Of a stretch of DNA of 64,000 nucleotides, positions 53,710 to 63,931 are shown one piece after another (within the stretch, counting starts at the first letter, position 1; every line of letters starts with the position of its first letter). The translations under genes and the position numbers were made by a program. Location: the NCBI GenBank assembly GCA_028571325.1, contig CP116767.1, positions 1,145,150 through 1,209,149 on the forward strand. The letters are read 5' to 3'. A model generated the notes under the pieces. It had not been told where the DNA came from, did no database searches, and worked only from the letters and a program-made list of their open reading frames with translations. The stretch is from Wolbachia endosymbiont of Ctenocephalides felis wCfeF. Lineage in GTDB: Bacteria > Pseudomonadota > Alphaproteobacteria > Rickettsiales > Anaplasmataceae.

Positions 53710-55330
53710 CAACGAACAGACAAAGTCTGTTAAACCCTGAAAGAAACTCCACTACTTCTGTTTTTAGCAGTCTTGAAGTATAATTTTGTGGAAGCGCTTT
53801 TGCAGTTATAACCGACCAGCACAATGGTGCCTTAAGTGCCCGTATACAAGCATGGTTTTGGAAGGAACGGTTAAACCATTGATGGAGTCCTTGTAGACTA
53901 CCTCGTTTAGAAGATTGTATAATCTAACCGCTCCAAGCTAAAGTGCTTCTACATTATAAATTATATAGGGGGAACTTGATATGGCAAAAATAAAAAGTAA
54001 ATTAGAAGTAATGAATCCTGATGCAGCGGGAATAGATGTCGGTTCATCTGTACATTATGTATGTGTACCAGAAGGAAGAGATGAACAACGCATTCAGAAA
54101 TTTGGCTGCTTCACTAAAGACCTTCATAATTTAGCACGATGGTTGAAAAAGTGTAAAGTTACAACTGTAGCTATGGAATCAACAGGAGTGTATTGGATAG
54201 CATTATTTCAAATACTTGAGTCATATGAACTTGAGGTAAAGTTGGTAAATGCAAGGCATGTAAAGAATGTACCCGGTAGGAAGTCTGACGTTCAAGATTG
54301 TCAATGGCTCCAACAGTTGCACAGCTATGGATTGCTTCATGGATCATTTAGGCCGGATAATCAGATGTGTGTATTGCGTAGTTACGTGCGGCAACGTAAA
54401 AATCTTACTGAAAGTGCATCTACACATGTTCTGCGTATGCAAAAGGCGTTAATTCAAATGAATGTTCAACTGCATAAAGTCATAAGAGATATTACTGGGG
54501 TAACTGGTATGAAAATTATCAAGGCTATAATTGAAGGCGAAAGAGATCCTGAAAAATTGGCCGAATTCAGGGATGCGCGAATAAAAAATGATCAGTCTAC
54601 TATAGCAAAAGCGTTAGCTGGTGACTACAGAGAGGAACACTTATTCACGCTAAAGCAAGAATTTGAACTATATAATATTTATCAAGAAAAAATAGCAGAA
54701 TGTGATAGAAATATTGAGGCCTATTACAAAACGTTTGAAACAAAATCTGGCGAAAGTAAACAGCCGAGTAAGGAAAAGAATAAGAATAGCAAAAGTAAGC
54801 CAAACTTTGCTTTGCATGAGGAACTGCACCGAATAACTGGTATGGATTTCACTAAAGTTCCAGGACTTGATGTAGTAACCATACAAACAATAATTTCAGA
54901 AACAGGTATAAACCCAAATAGATGGCGGACAGAAAAACACTTTTCATCGTGGTTAGGACTCAGCCCTGCTAATAAAATCACAGGGGAAAAAGTGTTTAGT
55001 ACAAGAACGCGTAAAGTCATTAATCGTGCTGCGAATGCGTTTCGAATGGCTGCTCACTGTGTGTCAAGAAGCAACAGTGGAATAGGTGCATATTGTAGAA
55101 GATTAAAGAAACGGCTAGGGGCACCAAAAGCGATTACTGCTACGGCAAGGAAATTGGCATGTATCTTCTACAGTATGTTAAAGTATGGACAAGAGTATGT
55201 TGAGAGAGGGATTGACTACTATGAGAAACTGTATAAGGAGAGAGTATTGAAGAATTTAAGCAAAAAGGCCAGTGAACTTGGTTATACTTTAATAAAAAAA
55301 CAGGAACTAATAGAAGGAGTTTGTTAGAAG
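53710..55330 (+). mobile_element. IS110-family insertion sequence, copy 4 (last of tandem array)
   Basis: 1621 bp. The right flank (TGCAACC) is the true continuation of the IS4 gene after ...ATACAAG, so this copy closes the original insertion site. Confidence 0.95.
53981..55327 (+). CDS. IS110 transposase, copy 4
   Basis: 448 aa, same protein as at 40435, all catalytic residues intact. Its start is 1733 bp after that of copy 3. Confidence 0.95.
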   Translation: MAKIKSKLEVMNPDAAGIDVGSSVHYVCVPEGRDEQRIQKFGCFTKDLHNLARWLKKCKVTTVAMESTGVYWIALFQILESYELEVKLVNARHVKNVPGRKSDVQDCQWLQQLHSYGLLHGSFRPDNQMCVLRSYVRQRKNLTESASTHVLRMQKALIQMNVQLHKVIRDITGVTGMKIIKAIIEGERDPEKLAEFRDARIKNDQSTIAKALAGDYREEHLFTLKQEFELYNIYQEKIAECDRNIEAYYKTFETKSGESKQPSKEKNKNSKSKPNFALHEELHRITGMDFTKVPGLDVVTIQTIISETGINPNRWRTEKHFSSWLGLSPANKITGEKVFSTRTRKVINRAANAFRMAAHCVSRSNSGIGAYCRRLKKRLGAPKAITATARKLACIFYSMLKYGQEYVERGIDYYEKLYKERVLKNLSKKASELGYTLIKKQELIEGVC

Positions 55331-56183
55331 TGCAACCTTTGAAGTTTGCTACGATGTGCTAAATAATATTGCAATAAAATCTGTGCTAAGTAGAGGTGAC
55401 AGCTATGAGGTTGATTTAGCGATCAGTATGCTTGAATCCATAAAATCAGACGATTTGTTAATCTGTGATAGAGGATACGTATCTTATCGATTTCTTGCTG
55501 AACTTACAGGAAGGAAAATCAATTATATAATTCGCTGTCCAAGTTCGTCTTTCAATGAAATAAACGCTATGTTTAAGCCGGAAAGCCCATCTAGTACGGT
55601 GGTAGTGTCTACCGCACCTATTAAAGTAGCAAGACAGCTACGAAAGCTAGGATTACCTGATGAGATGAAATTCAGGTTAGTCAAAATAATACTTTCTTCT
55701 GGAGAAGTTGAAGTGTTAGTAACATCTCTGTTAGATGAGCAAAGTTTTACAGTCGAAGAGTTTGAGAGATTATATTACTTGCGCTGGGGAGTAGAAACAT
55801 TTTTTTCTAGGCTGAAGGGAAGATTAAATTTAGAGAATTTCACAGGAAAAAGTATTGAAACTATCAAGCAGGATTTTTGGTCAACTATCTTCATCAGTAA
55901 TCTAGAAAGTATCATGATAGAAGATGATGAAGAGACATTGAGCGCACAGAATAGTAAACTAAAAAAAAGCATCAATAAATCTGTCTCATTTAATGCGATT
56001 AAAAACTTAGCCTTTGATATTTTTTCTACAGAGTCAGACATAGACTGCATTATGGATCGACTATCACAGTTATTTTTGATGAACACTTTAGTGGTAAGAA
56101 AAGGGAGAAGAGTTGATCGTCATAAGATATCTGATATTCGTTCACTCAACTACCAGAAAAGAGCTAGAAAACATGTGTTTTAA
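55331..56183 (+). pseudogene. IS4-family transposase, C-terminal part
   Basis: Residues from SATFEVCYDVLNN on. The second catalytic Asp is in LLICDRGYVSYRF. The IS4 signature Y-(2)-R-(3)-E-(6)-K is seen in YYLRWGVETFFSRLK. Then NLENFTGKSIETIKQDFWS. It cannot be expressed as one protein with its N-terminus while the IS110 array is present. Confidence 0.9.
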
Positions 56184-56379
56184 ATTCAAGATATCTTTTC
56201 AGTATCATTGCATTAGTACATTCTTTGCAAAATAACCTGCAATTATTACTTTTTTAAATAACTTGCACTTTTCAGGCTCCCTTTTCTTAAAAATTCACCC
56301 TAGTATTTACCATAATTATCAATCACTTCAAATTTTTTGTCCAATCTTATCTTCTCTTTCCCTTAACTTAATGGCAGTG

Positions 56380-56389
56380 AATTTTTCAC
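56380..56389 (+). repeat. Target-site duplication, right copy (IS4 element)
   Basis: AATTTTTCAC, the partner of 49706-49715 with one mismatch. Confidence 0.7.
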
Positions 56390-57498
56390 CATCCTTAGAT
56401 TTAAAAAATTTTCTTTGCAACTACAGTTTTTTTTATAAATAAAAGTTTAGGGTAAAAGGCACTATTTTTCAAAGTCAGAGTATAAACATTAAAAGGTGCA
56501 TTGCCTACCGATATGGAGGCATAAAACCCAAAATTTAAATCTTCGTCTCCACTTTGTGTTAACAGTTTTTTTGAAAGATTTTCTTTCTTCTACGGTGATT
56601 AAAGAATAGCTTTTATTTGAGCTTTAAGGTCTGTTATAAGCTTAGATAAAACCCTATCCTAAAACTACACCTAGCTTAAAAACGCGTTTTTACCTTCTAT
56701 AAAAAAATTAAAAGCATTAGATTTAAATTTCTAGTTTAATTACGAAGACTTAAAGTTATACACTTCAATTTCACATAGAGTTTTTGTTGATTAAGTTGTT
56801 TGAATCTGGCCGTTCATCTGGCTTATTATTTTGAAAAAATATTTTACAACAAATAAAAAACGTGATAGACTAAAGTAAGTTTTTTTGTAATCGGTAGAGG
56901 TTCAAAGTAAGAAAGGATTTAGAAATGCCTCGTAATTGAGTTTTAAGCTATCCTACACGAGTAACTTAGGTCTCAGCGATCAAATTGTACCATGAAGTCG
57001 TAAAATCCCTTTAAAACCGCACTAATTGCAATTATCTCTAAATTGTATCTTTTCCATAAAATCTAAGTAATGTTTTGCAGTGGTCTTTTTGATATTCCTT
57101 CTTTTTGATAATTTTTATTTGTAGTTTATATATTTATTTTATTTATTATTTATTACTATTGTTATTATATATATATAATATATAAGGGTTTTAGGAATGG
57201 TAAAATCAGCCATATTAGCTCACTTTAAGTATGTAGTTACTAGGAATGCTTTTAGGAATGTAGGTCAAAAAGTCTAGATTTTATGCAGGTTTTAGCTTCC
57301 TTGATTTCTAACTGTTTAGTGAATAACCCAGGAATCAGGAATGTAATTCAACCATTTGATGTCTTATCCCTTTTTAATTGAAATCATAGCTTATAATAGG
57401 TTGTAGTTTCTGGCTCCAAAGTTAATATTTTTGATTAAGTAGATTGAATAAAAAAAATAGATTAAACTCTGAGATATTTAAAGAGCATACCAGTGTCT
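56390..57498. other. 1.1-kb AT-rich region without a supported gene
   Basis: Stops in all frames, low-complexity AT runs (e.g. TATATATATAATATATAA near 57167) and no recognisable protein, tRNA or transposon remnant. It may be decayed sequence or replication-associated DNA downstream of the replication module. Confidence 0.5.
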
Positions 57499-59169
57499 TT
57501 AATGTAAATGTTCATGTGATTCCACAGATAATCTCTGTTTTTTTATTCTATCTGTCCATTTATCATTTTCTATATCTTGTTTACTGGTTGCTTTTTTTTC
57601 TTGTTCAACAATTGCCTTATCTACCTTCTGATGAATTGCATCAATTGCATTAATCGCACCTTTTTTTTCGTATATTTCTCTTTTCCCTTCAATAATTAAA
57701 TTGGTAAAAATATTTACAACACACTGAACTTGATTATAATCAACCTCACCTTTTATCAAAGAAGGTAAAGATTCTAATTCCATTACATGTTGATCTATAT
57801 TACTTTCTATACCTTCGCTATTCATCAACTTTATTATTTTATCATCAAACTCTTTCAATACTTCTGGTGCTATTTTACCTTGAAAGAAAAGCCCTAAATT
57901 ATCTGCTACTTCACTTATTAATAACTCTCTATTTTCTTTATTATCTTCCAATTTAGCATAATCACTTAATAGATCCATAACTTCAGATACTCTGACTTCA
58001 ATAATATCATCAACATCTTCACCCCCTAGAGTAACTCCTGATTCCAATAACCTCCCTCTGAGATTTTTCCTTAAAAGATTGATGAACTCTTCATTTGCAT
58101 CTGATCCTGTGGTTGATATCGTACCATCTAAATGGTTACTTACTTTAATTTGAGTACCTAAGACATGCTCTATTTGTATTTTTGTCTCATATTTAAACCC
58201 TAATTCTGCACAGAATTTCTGAAAATATTCTTTAATAATGTCAAACAAGGTCTTGCCATTATCTTTATAGTTTTCCAACTCTTTAGGAATAGTAAGTGAT
58301 AATTTACCATCTCTGTATGTTACAAAGTCTTCACCATCACAAGATTCAATTATAAATTCCAATGAACTGGACAGATTACATATTTTATCTCCATGCATAT
58401 GATCTTTGACAGAAAGTATTGGTAGCTTCATGTTAGATCTAATTCTCATATTATTTTGGTTAGCACAATCAATGTTTATTACTTTTTTAGGATTTTCTAC
58501 TATGAACGACTGTCCAAGTGCAAGTTGGGTTTGTATAAATGGAGCAGCCTCATACCCAGCTTGATTACAATTGGTGACTAGCTCTTCTAAAATAGCATCA
58601 CTTGGAACTTCTGCCCCAGCGTATCTAAACATTTTTTTGAAAACTTTTTTTGCAAAGGAACGGTAATCCTTGTTTTCATCTCTCTCTATAGGTAGTAGAT
58701 CGGTATACTCTTGACCAGCATTGTAAAATTCTTCAAATTCTTTCTTATATGAATCAGTTTTTTGATTATCAGCAGTTTCAGGATTTTCGCAATGATCCTT
58801 CCACAACTCGCCAAATGCATCTTGTACAAGCTCTTTCTCAATATCTTTAAGTACTGAAGCAACAAATGCTTTGCCATGATCTGTATCTATTTCTCTTGTT
58901 CCTTTTTTGTTAAATATTTCGTCATTATATATATCATCACTATTAAAAAGTTCGCTTCTGCGGTACTTAGCTCCTTCCTTAAATGCAATAATAAAATTTT
59001 TATCTATTTCTTTTCCGTTAATAATAAAATTCATCCTTTGAAAATCTAAGAACATTGTTTCACCGGAATTCGCTAATTTATTATCTTGATCTGTTCTTAA
59101 TTTAAGAAAATTAAATTCTTTAGCTGTAGCCTTTAATCTAACTACTGGATTCTTCTTTGCCTCTTTCAT
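57499..59169 (-). CDS. Unrecognised 556-aa soluble protein
   Basis: The start is ATG 59169 with AAGGTG eight bases upstream; a GTG at 59178 is less likely. It is acidic, without TM segment or signal peptide. The first ~60 residues are strand-rich (ETMFLDFQRMNFIINGKEID); the middle is mixed (NAGQEYTDLLPIERDENKDY, LPILSVKDHMHGDK); the last ~200 are helical and Glu/Asp-rich. I recognise no family. It lies downstream of the RepA gene (148-bp gap) on the same strand, so it may be read with the replication module. Confidence 0.7.
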   Translation of the reverse strand: MKEAKKNPVVRLKATAKEFNFLKLRTDQDNKLANSGETMFLDFQRMNFIINGKEIDKNFIIAFKEGAKYRRSELFNSDDIYNDEIFNKKGTREIDTDHGKAFVASVLKDIEKELVQDAFGELWKDHCENPETADNQKTDSYKKEFEEFYNAGQEYTDLLPIERDENKDYRSFAKKVFKKMFRYAGAEVPSDAILEELVTNCNQAGYEAAPFIQTQLALGQSFIVENPKKVINIDCANQNNMRIRSNMKLPILSVKDHMHGDKICNLSSSLEFIIESCDGEDFVTYRDGKLSLTIPKELENYKDNGKTLFDIIKEYFQKFCAELGFKYETKIQIEHVLGTQIKVSNHLDGTISTTGSDANEEFINLLRKNLRGRLLESGVTLGGEDVDDIIEVRVSEVMDLLSDYAKLEDNKENRELLISEVADNLGLFFQGKIAPEVLKEFDDKIIKLMNSEGIESNIDQHVMELESLPSLIKGEVDYNQVQCVVNIFTNLIIEGKREIYEKKGAINAIDAIHQKVDKAIVEQEKKATSKQDIENDKWTDRIKKQRLSVESHEHLH

Positions 59170-59317
59170 GATTAACACCTTACTATAAATATGCTGTAAG
59201 TTGTATCATATAATGATAAATAATTTGATAAGATATTAAGAAAACTGATAGTATATTTTCGAATCCCATTTATAGTACTTTAAACCTGTATGAGGGATTT
59301 ATAAATAAAGTAGAGAT

Positions 59318-61390
59318 TTATAAGTTTTCTCTACAGCTAAAATCCTCAGCTCCAGGAGTGAATTTTCCTACACCACAAGCAAATGGTCCTGTTGTAACGT
59401 CAAGCCACTTATCCTCTCTTGAACCTTTAGACATTCCTTTTACTAACTGCTTCGCCTGTAAAAGTTCCTGTACCATACGTTCTAGTTTGTCTCTTCCCAT
59501 ATTGTGAAAAATTTCAGGTAGCCTATGCCGTTGTTTATATACTCCTGTGCTTCCTGTATGAGTAAATGGATGTCCTGCAATAGCAGATCGTTTAATTGCA
59601 TTGATAAGGTATATCTTAAGACTTTTATCACTAATGTCTTTAACTTTTAATTGTGCCGTTATATCTTCTAGTAGTCCTGTTTCTTGATTTCTTAGGTAAG
59701 TACATACAGTGCGATCAGCTAACCCATTTGCTTTAACAACTGCCCCGGAAAATAAAGCATTTTGTCTTGGAGTCTCACCCATTGACCTAAAGATTTCTTG
59801 CTTAGCTGTATCTTCTATTGGCCAAAAAGCATATGAACATCTAACACCATTAACAAGGGCAGAGGTACCTCTAATTGCATCTCTTGCTTGCTCAACAGTT
59901 AGTATAGGTTTTTCTCCTTTTGGTTTTCTCATGTGGTGAGCAGTAATAATTGAAGCTCCAGTACTACACGCTAGATCAGATAGCAAACACATCAGATAAT
60001 CTCCTACAGCAGGATCAGCATTTATATCTGCATGAATAAATGAAGCAAGTGGATCAAATACTATCAGTTTTAGATCTTTTATTTCCTCGAGCTGCTTCAT
60101 TATTGATTCAAATTCAGGAGAAATTTCAACGATTTTACCACGAACATTTCTGAGTATTGTAAGTGATCCTCTGACATTTGGCAGTGGTACAATAAATAAT
60201 TTATCTTTATGTTTTAACCTTTCGCACTGAGGGTCAAGTCGTTCTAAGCGGCGGTGTATCTCACTTGCATCATCTTCTGCTGAAAAAATTACCACTGATC
60301 CATGCTCAGTAACAAATGAACCAAAACTACATATCTGATCTTTATCACTTATAACTTTAAGTGCTAGATCAAGAAGAAGCATGCCTTTACCTGTATCTCC
60401 CATAGCAGCCACTATTGAAGTAACTCCTAAAGGAAATACTCCCTCAACAAGAAACTTTTGCTCTGGTACCGGACCTACAAAGCGTTCTGCACTCCAGTCT
60501 AAAATCTTTAGTGGCGGTTTAATCATTACTTTTTTTGCGTTGTTCTTGATAAAATCAGAGACGTTTGTGCTTTCTTGTAAATAGTCAGCAGCATCCCAGC
60601 CTTTCGGTTTATTCTCTGGAATTTTAATCATAGAAAGTGATGCAATACCTAAACTAATAAGTTTTGTAGCAGTATTTTCAGCATACTTTTTACCTGGTTC
60701 ATCATTATCTGGCCAAATAATAATATTTTTACCTTTAAGTGGAGTCCAATCTGTTTTCTCAATAAGTGCATTTGCTCCAGACATTGCTGTTGTTGCTGTA
60801 ATACCTTGTTTTATCAGCGCTTCTGCACATTTTTCTCCCTCAACCAGAACAACTTTATCGGACTTTAAGATACCTGGAATGTTGTAGAGTGGTCTTATCT
60901 CTGGCGTTCCAAAGTCGGATCTTTTAATATCAAAAGGAAGATATCGCTTTCCATTATCATCATCGTAACGATAGACTCTAACAATAGCTTGGCCGCTTTC
61001 ATCGTAATAATCCCAATATGCAGTTGGATTACCTGAGTTTTTGAAATGACCAAGCCACTGAGCTATAGAAGTCATTACTTCAGGAAACTCTATTCTCGTA
61101 CTTTTTCTATGTACTCCTGCCCAAAGATCAATGATATCACCACCTTCTCCTGTTGCAAAATCATGCCATAGGCCAGCTTCACTGCCACTTAATTCTACTA
61201 CTAGACTCTTGCCTTTATCACCTTGTATATTGCCTACATAAAACTTATCACCACGAAAAATCCCTCTTGGCAATAGATAAGAAAGGCATGATCTGATATT
61301 TAACAGAAGCTGAGCTTTAAGTTGTTCTTTTTCTACTAATGGTGCATTTTTTCGTGGAGCTGCAGTATTAAAATCACAATAGATACCCAT
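59318..61390 (-). CDS. RepA-like primase/helicase (Toprim plus RecA-type ATPase)
   Basis: A 690-aa protein. N-terminal module (residues about 25-90, YVGNIQGDKGKSLVVELSGS, GLWHDFATGEGGDIIDLW) is of the primase zinc-domain type without visible Cys ligands. A Toprim domain follows (VVLVEGEKCAEALIKQGI, IIIWPDNDEPGKKYAENTA). The AAA_25/RepA ATPase has Walker A-like AAMGDTGKGMLLLDLALKV and Walker B-like LKLIVFDPLASFIHADIN, then THMRKPKG-type HHMRKP. It probably unwinds and primes phage DNA. Start ATG 61390. Confidence 0.9.
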   Translation of the reverse strand: MGIYCDFNTAAPRKNAPLVEKEQLKAQLLLNIRSCLSYLLPRGIFRGDKFYVGNIQGDKGKSLVVELSGSEAGLWHDFATGEGGDIIDLWAGVHRKSTRIEFPEVMTSIAQWLGHFKNSGNPTAYWDYYDESGQAIVRVYRYDDDNGKRYLPFDIKRSDFGTPEIRPLYNIPGILKSDKVVLVEGEKCAEALIKQGITATTAMSGANALIEKTDWTPLKGKNIIIWPDNDEPGKKYAENTATKLISLGIASLSMIKIPENKPKGWDAADYLQESTNVSDFIKNNAKKVMIKPPLKILDWSAERFVGPVPEQKFLVEGVFPLGVTSIVAAMGDTGKGMLLLDLALKVISDKDQICSFGSFVTEHGSVVIFSAEDDASEIHRRLERLDPQCERLKHKDKLFIVPLPNVRGSLTILRNVRGKIVEISPEFESIMKQLEEIKDLKLIVFDPLASFIHADINADPAVGDYLMCLLSDLACSTGASIITAHHMRKPKGEKPILTVEQARDAIRGTSALVNGVRCSYAFWPIEDTAKQEIFRSMGETPRQNALFSGAVVKANGLADRTVCTYLRNQETGLLEDITAQLKVKDISDKSLKIYLINAIKRSAIAGHPFTHTGSTGVYKQRHRLPEIFHNMGRDKLERMVQELLQAKQLVKGMSKGSREDKWLDVTTGPFACGVGKFTPGAEDFSCRENL

Positions 61391-61425
61391 AAAATCTCCA
61401 ATATATTTAAAGTTTAGAAATTTGG

Positions 61426-62622
61426 TTAAGCTGTAGCTATCCAGCGTCCGTTAACCATATTTATGAATTTTGTTGGTATTGGTTTGCCGTTTTTAAGTTC
61501 GTACATCAATTGCAGAGTATTCCTTTCTGGCCTAAATATCATTACTCCAGATGTATATAAACTTCTTAAAACATTAGCACCACTCAATGCTTGAAATGGA
61601 TTCTTTTTTAGCGTGGTTGTTGACACTTTTTTGGTATAATGTGTAACTATTACTCCAGCCATAGGATTAGTTATAGAGCGTAGTTCATCAATACTATTTT
61701 GCAGAAAAGAGATCATACTCCTATAATCAAAAAGAGAGTCTATCACTATAAGATCAACTGTTTTTACATCGAGATTTTCCGATATAATTTCTTTTATTTT
61801 TTCCACATTCAAAGTTAACTGTACTTTTTTAGTAATAACTAAGTTTTCTGTTCCTTCATCAAGGATTTTCTTGCTGATTCTTAGCTTCTGTAAGCGCTCT
61901 CTTATGTAATCATATTCCATTTCATTCTGTAGATAGAATATCTTGAGTGGCTTTGCAGGCTTCATACCAAGAAATGATACTCCAGCAGCTAAATGTACCA
62001 ACATGGAAAGTAGAAAATTACTCTTTCCTATTTTAGGAGTTCCGCCTATAACCAAAAGACCGCCTGGAGTTAAAATTCTTGGGCCTATTATATCTTTTGG
62101 CATTGGTGATTTATCATTTAAGTAATGCCTTGCTGAAAACGATGTAATTTTATGTTCTGTTGTGTTTTCTTTAGTATTTAACCACTTCTTAGCAGAATTT
62201 ATATCACCTTTAACTAAAGTCCAAAGATCAATAATATCACCACTGATTCCCTTAGTAAAATTACGCCAGTTTCCAGCTTCTTTACCCACTATTTTAACCG
62301 TAATCATATCCCCGTCACAGTTGCCAACATAAGTCCTCTCTCGATAAAAATTACCGTTTGGAATTAGGTAAGGTACACACTCCTTAATATTATCAATCAA
62401 TAATCCTTTTATTTCCTTTCTCTGCATAAAACCCCCATACATACTTTTCATACGTTTAGAGCTGAGATTAGCTAGCTCACAAACAGTTTCAAAAGACTCT
62501 GAATCAAACCATTTAATTGCTTCTTTCTTTAGCTCTAGATTTTTTCCTGCTGTATCTTTGATAGCTCTCTCAATTACAGCAATCCAGAGCTTCCCTTCGT
62601 CGTACTTCAAAATGGCAACCAA
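61426..62622 (-). CDS. RepA-like ATPase with N-terminal primase-type module
   Basis: A 398-aa protein. N-terminal ~65 residues are helical. The middle module (TYVGNCDGDMITVKIVGKEA, GNWRNFTKGISGDIIDLW) is related to that of the protein at 59318. The RecA-type ATPase follows, with Walker A VIGGTPKIGKSNFLLSML, LKIFYLQNEMEYDYIRERL, Walker B VDLIVIDSLFDYRS and VIVTHYTKK. No Toprim. The ATPase half closely resembles the protein at 63122. It overlaps the 62607 gene by 16 bp. Confidence 0.88.
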   Translation of the reverse strand: MVAILKYDEGKLWIAVIERAIKDTAGKNLELKKEAIKWFDSESFETVCELANLSSKRMKSMYGGFMQRKEIKGLLIDNIKECVPYLIPNGNFYRERTYVGNCDGDMITVKIVGKEAGNWRNFTKGISGDIIDLWTLVKGDINSAKKWLNTKENTTEHKITSFSARHYLNDKSPMPKDIIGPRILTPGGLLVIGGTPKIGKSNFLLSMLVHLAAGVSFLGMKPAKPLKIFYLQNEMEYDYIRERLQKLRISKKILDEGTENLVITKKVQLTLNVEKIKEIISENLDVKTVDLIVIDSLFDYRSMISFLQNSIDELRSITNPMAGVIVTHYTKKVSTTTLKKNPFQALSGANVLRSLYTSGVMIFRPERNTLQLMYELKNGKPIPTKFINMVNGRWIATA

Positions 62623-63095
62623 TCAACTTCAGATTGTTCTGGAGTAATAACCTTAGCAATCTTGTTCTTTTCTCCATACCGATCAGCTTCAATACCAACT
62701 TTTGCAGTAAACTCTACCCCGTTAAAGTCAGCTATAGAGTTGACTTTTCTAGCAATAGCTGCTTTTTCTGAAGTGTCATTTGAATGAATGTTCCGTGCTG
62801 ACTCCAAAATACTTCTAAGCATAGAACGACCAGATTCTCCCCAGATGTCTTCTTCACCTTCTGCTTTGCCACTTTTGACACCTATAATCTGAAAAATCTT
62901 GCGTTTTGCATATGGACCTTCAGTGATAGTAAATTCAGCGTTTAAATAGATGCTGCCAGTAGTGTAGCTTTTCGTGAACCAATTCTCATAACCTCCAGGC
63001 TTTATTGCCATCTTTACCTTGACTATTGTACCTTTCGGTATTAAATTGCCCTGCAGTTTTGCGTTATTAAAATCAGTTAAAAAATCTGATAACAT
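62607..63095 (-). CDS. Possible phage single-strand DNA-binding protein
   Basis: A 162-aa protein with OB-like strands: IPKGTIVKVKMAIKPGGYEN, SIYLNAEFTITEGPYAKRKI and VEFTAKVGIEADRYG. This layout resembles phage DUF669-type proteins associated with replication. The C-terminal acidic/aromatic end (EVDWLPF) resembles the acidic tails of SSB-like proteins. It lies between two RepA-like ATPases. Function is inferred. Confidence 0.6.
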   Translation of the reverse strand: MLSDFLTDFNNAKLQGNLIPKGTIVKVKMAIKPGGYENWFTKSYTTGSIYLNAEFTITEGPYAKRKIFQIIGVKSGKAEGEEDIWGESGRSMLRSILESARNIHSNDTSEKAAIARKVNSIADFNGVEFTAKVGIEADRYGEKNKIAKVITPEQSEVDWLPF

Positions 63096-63121
63096 ATTGT
63101 CTCCTATAAATTAAGTAAAAA

Positions 63122-63931
63122 TCAGTTACTCCATTGGTCTGCAAGCTTCCAACGACCATCTATCTTATCGACAAGCTTACTTGCTACACATTCACCATTA
63201 CGAAGCTCAAATACTATTTGACGGACAGTGCTTTCCTCATCATGAGCAAACATCACCATGCCAGTGCTATAAAATCCACGTAAAGATCCAGCACCACTTA
63301 GGCCTTGAAATGGATCTTCTTCTAACATTTTTTTGGATAGTTTTTTTGTATGGTGAGTGAGTATTATGCCCGAATCTGGATTGATAACATTTCTCAGTCT
63401 TTCAAGTGTTTTTTGCAAGAAGAATAACATAGCGCTATTGTCGTTTTCATTGCCATATTCACTTGAGTTAAAAATGTTACGAAGAGGATCGACAGCAATA
63501 ATATCAGGTTTGAAACGCTCTTTGATAACATTTTTAATTTCATCTATTTCTTCACTGCTGAAAGATAATTGTACTCTTGGTGTAATGATTAAATTATTGG
63601 CAGCTATATTCAAAAGTTCGTTATCCAGTTGAAGTTGTTGCAAACGTTCTTTCATATATTCATATTCAATTTCAGTTTGCAGATAGAAAATTTTCATAGG
63701 TTTGCTTGGAGTCATACCCAAAAATGAAACTCCAGCAGCCATGTGAATCAACCAGGAAATAAGAAAATCACTCTTGCCAATCTTAGGTGGGCCACCCAGT
63801 ACCAATAGACCTCTTTTAGTTAGAATCCTTGGTGCGATTATATCTTCTGGTATTGGCGATTGATCATCCAAGTATTCTTTTACACTGAAAAAGGGAATTT
63901 TTTGACCGATATTGAAAAAGCTTTGTTCCAT
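63122..63931 (-). CDS. RepA-like RecA-type ATPase
   Basis: A 269-aa protein consisting of the AAA_25 ATPase alone: Walker A VLGGPPKIGKSDFLISWL, MKIFYLQTEIEYEYMKERL, Walker B DIIAVDPLRNIFNSSEYG, and ILTHHTKKLSKKM. It is close to the ATPase half of the protein at 61426 and is likely a duplicate. Start ATG 63931. It begins the minus-strand operon as seen in this window. Confidence 0.88.
   Translation of the reverse strand: MEQSFFNIGQKIPFFSVKEYLDDQSPIPEDIIAPRILTKRGLLVLGGPPKIGKSDFLISWLIHMAAGVSFLGMTPSKPMKIFYLQTEIEYEYMKERLQQLQLDNELLNIAANNLIITPRVQLSFSSEEIDEIKNVIKERFKPDIIAVDPLRNIFNSSEYGNENDNSAMLFFLQKTLERLRNVINPDSGIILTHHTKKLSKKMLEEDPFQGLSGAGSLRGFYSTGMVMFAHDEESTVRQIVFELRNGECVASKLVDKIDGRWKLADQWSN

Larger units (their letters stand above)
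49716..56379 (+). mobile_element. IS4-family element, interrupted by three IS110 copies
   Basis: Perfect 24-bp terminal inverted repeats (49716-49739 and 56356-56379, outer bases CACTGCC). It encodes a DDE transposase split at one point. Removing the insert 50242-55330 leaves 1575 bp, the usual size of an IS4-type element. The flanking 10-bp duplication supports transposition as a unit before the IS110 insertions. Confidence 0.92.
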
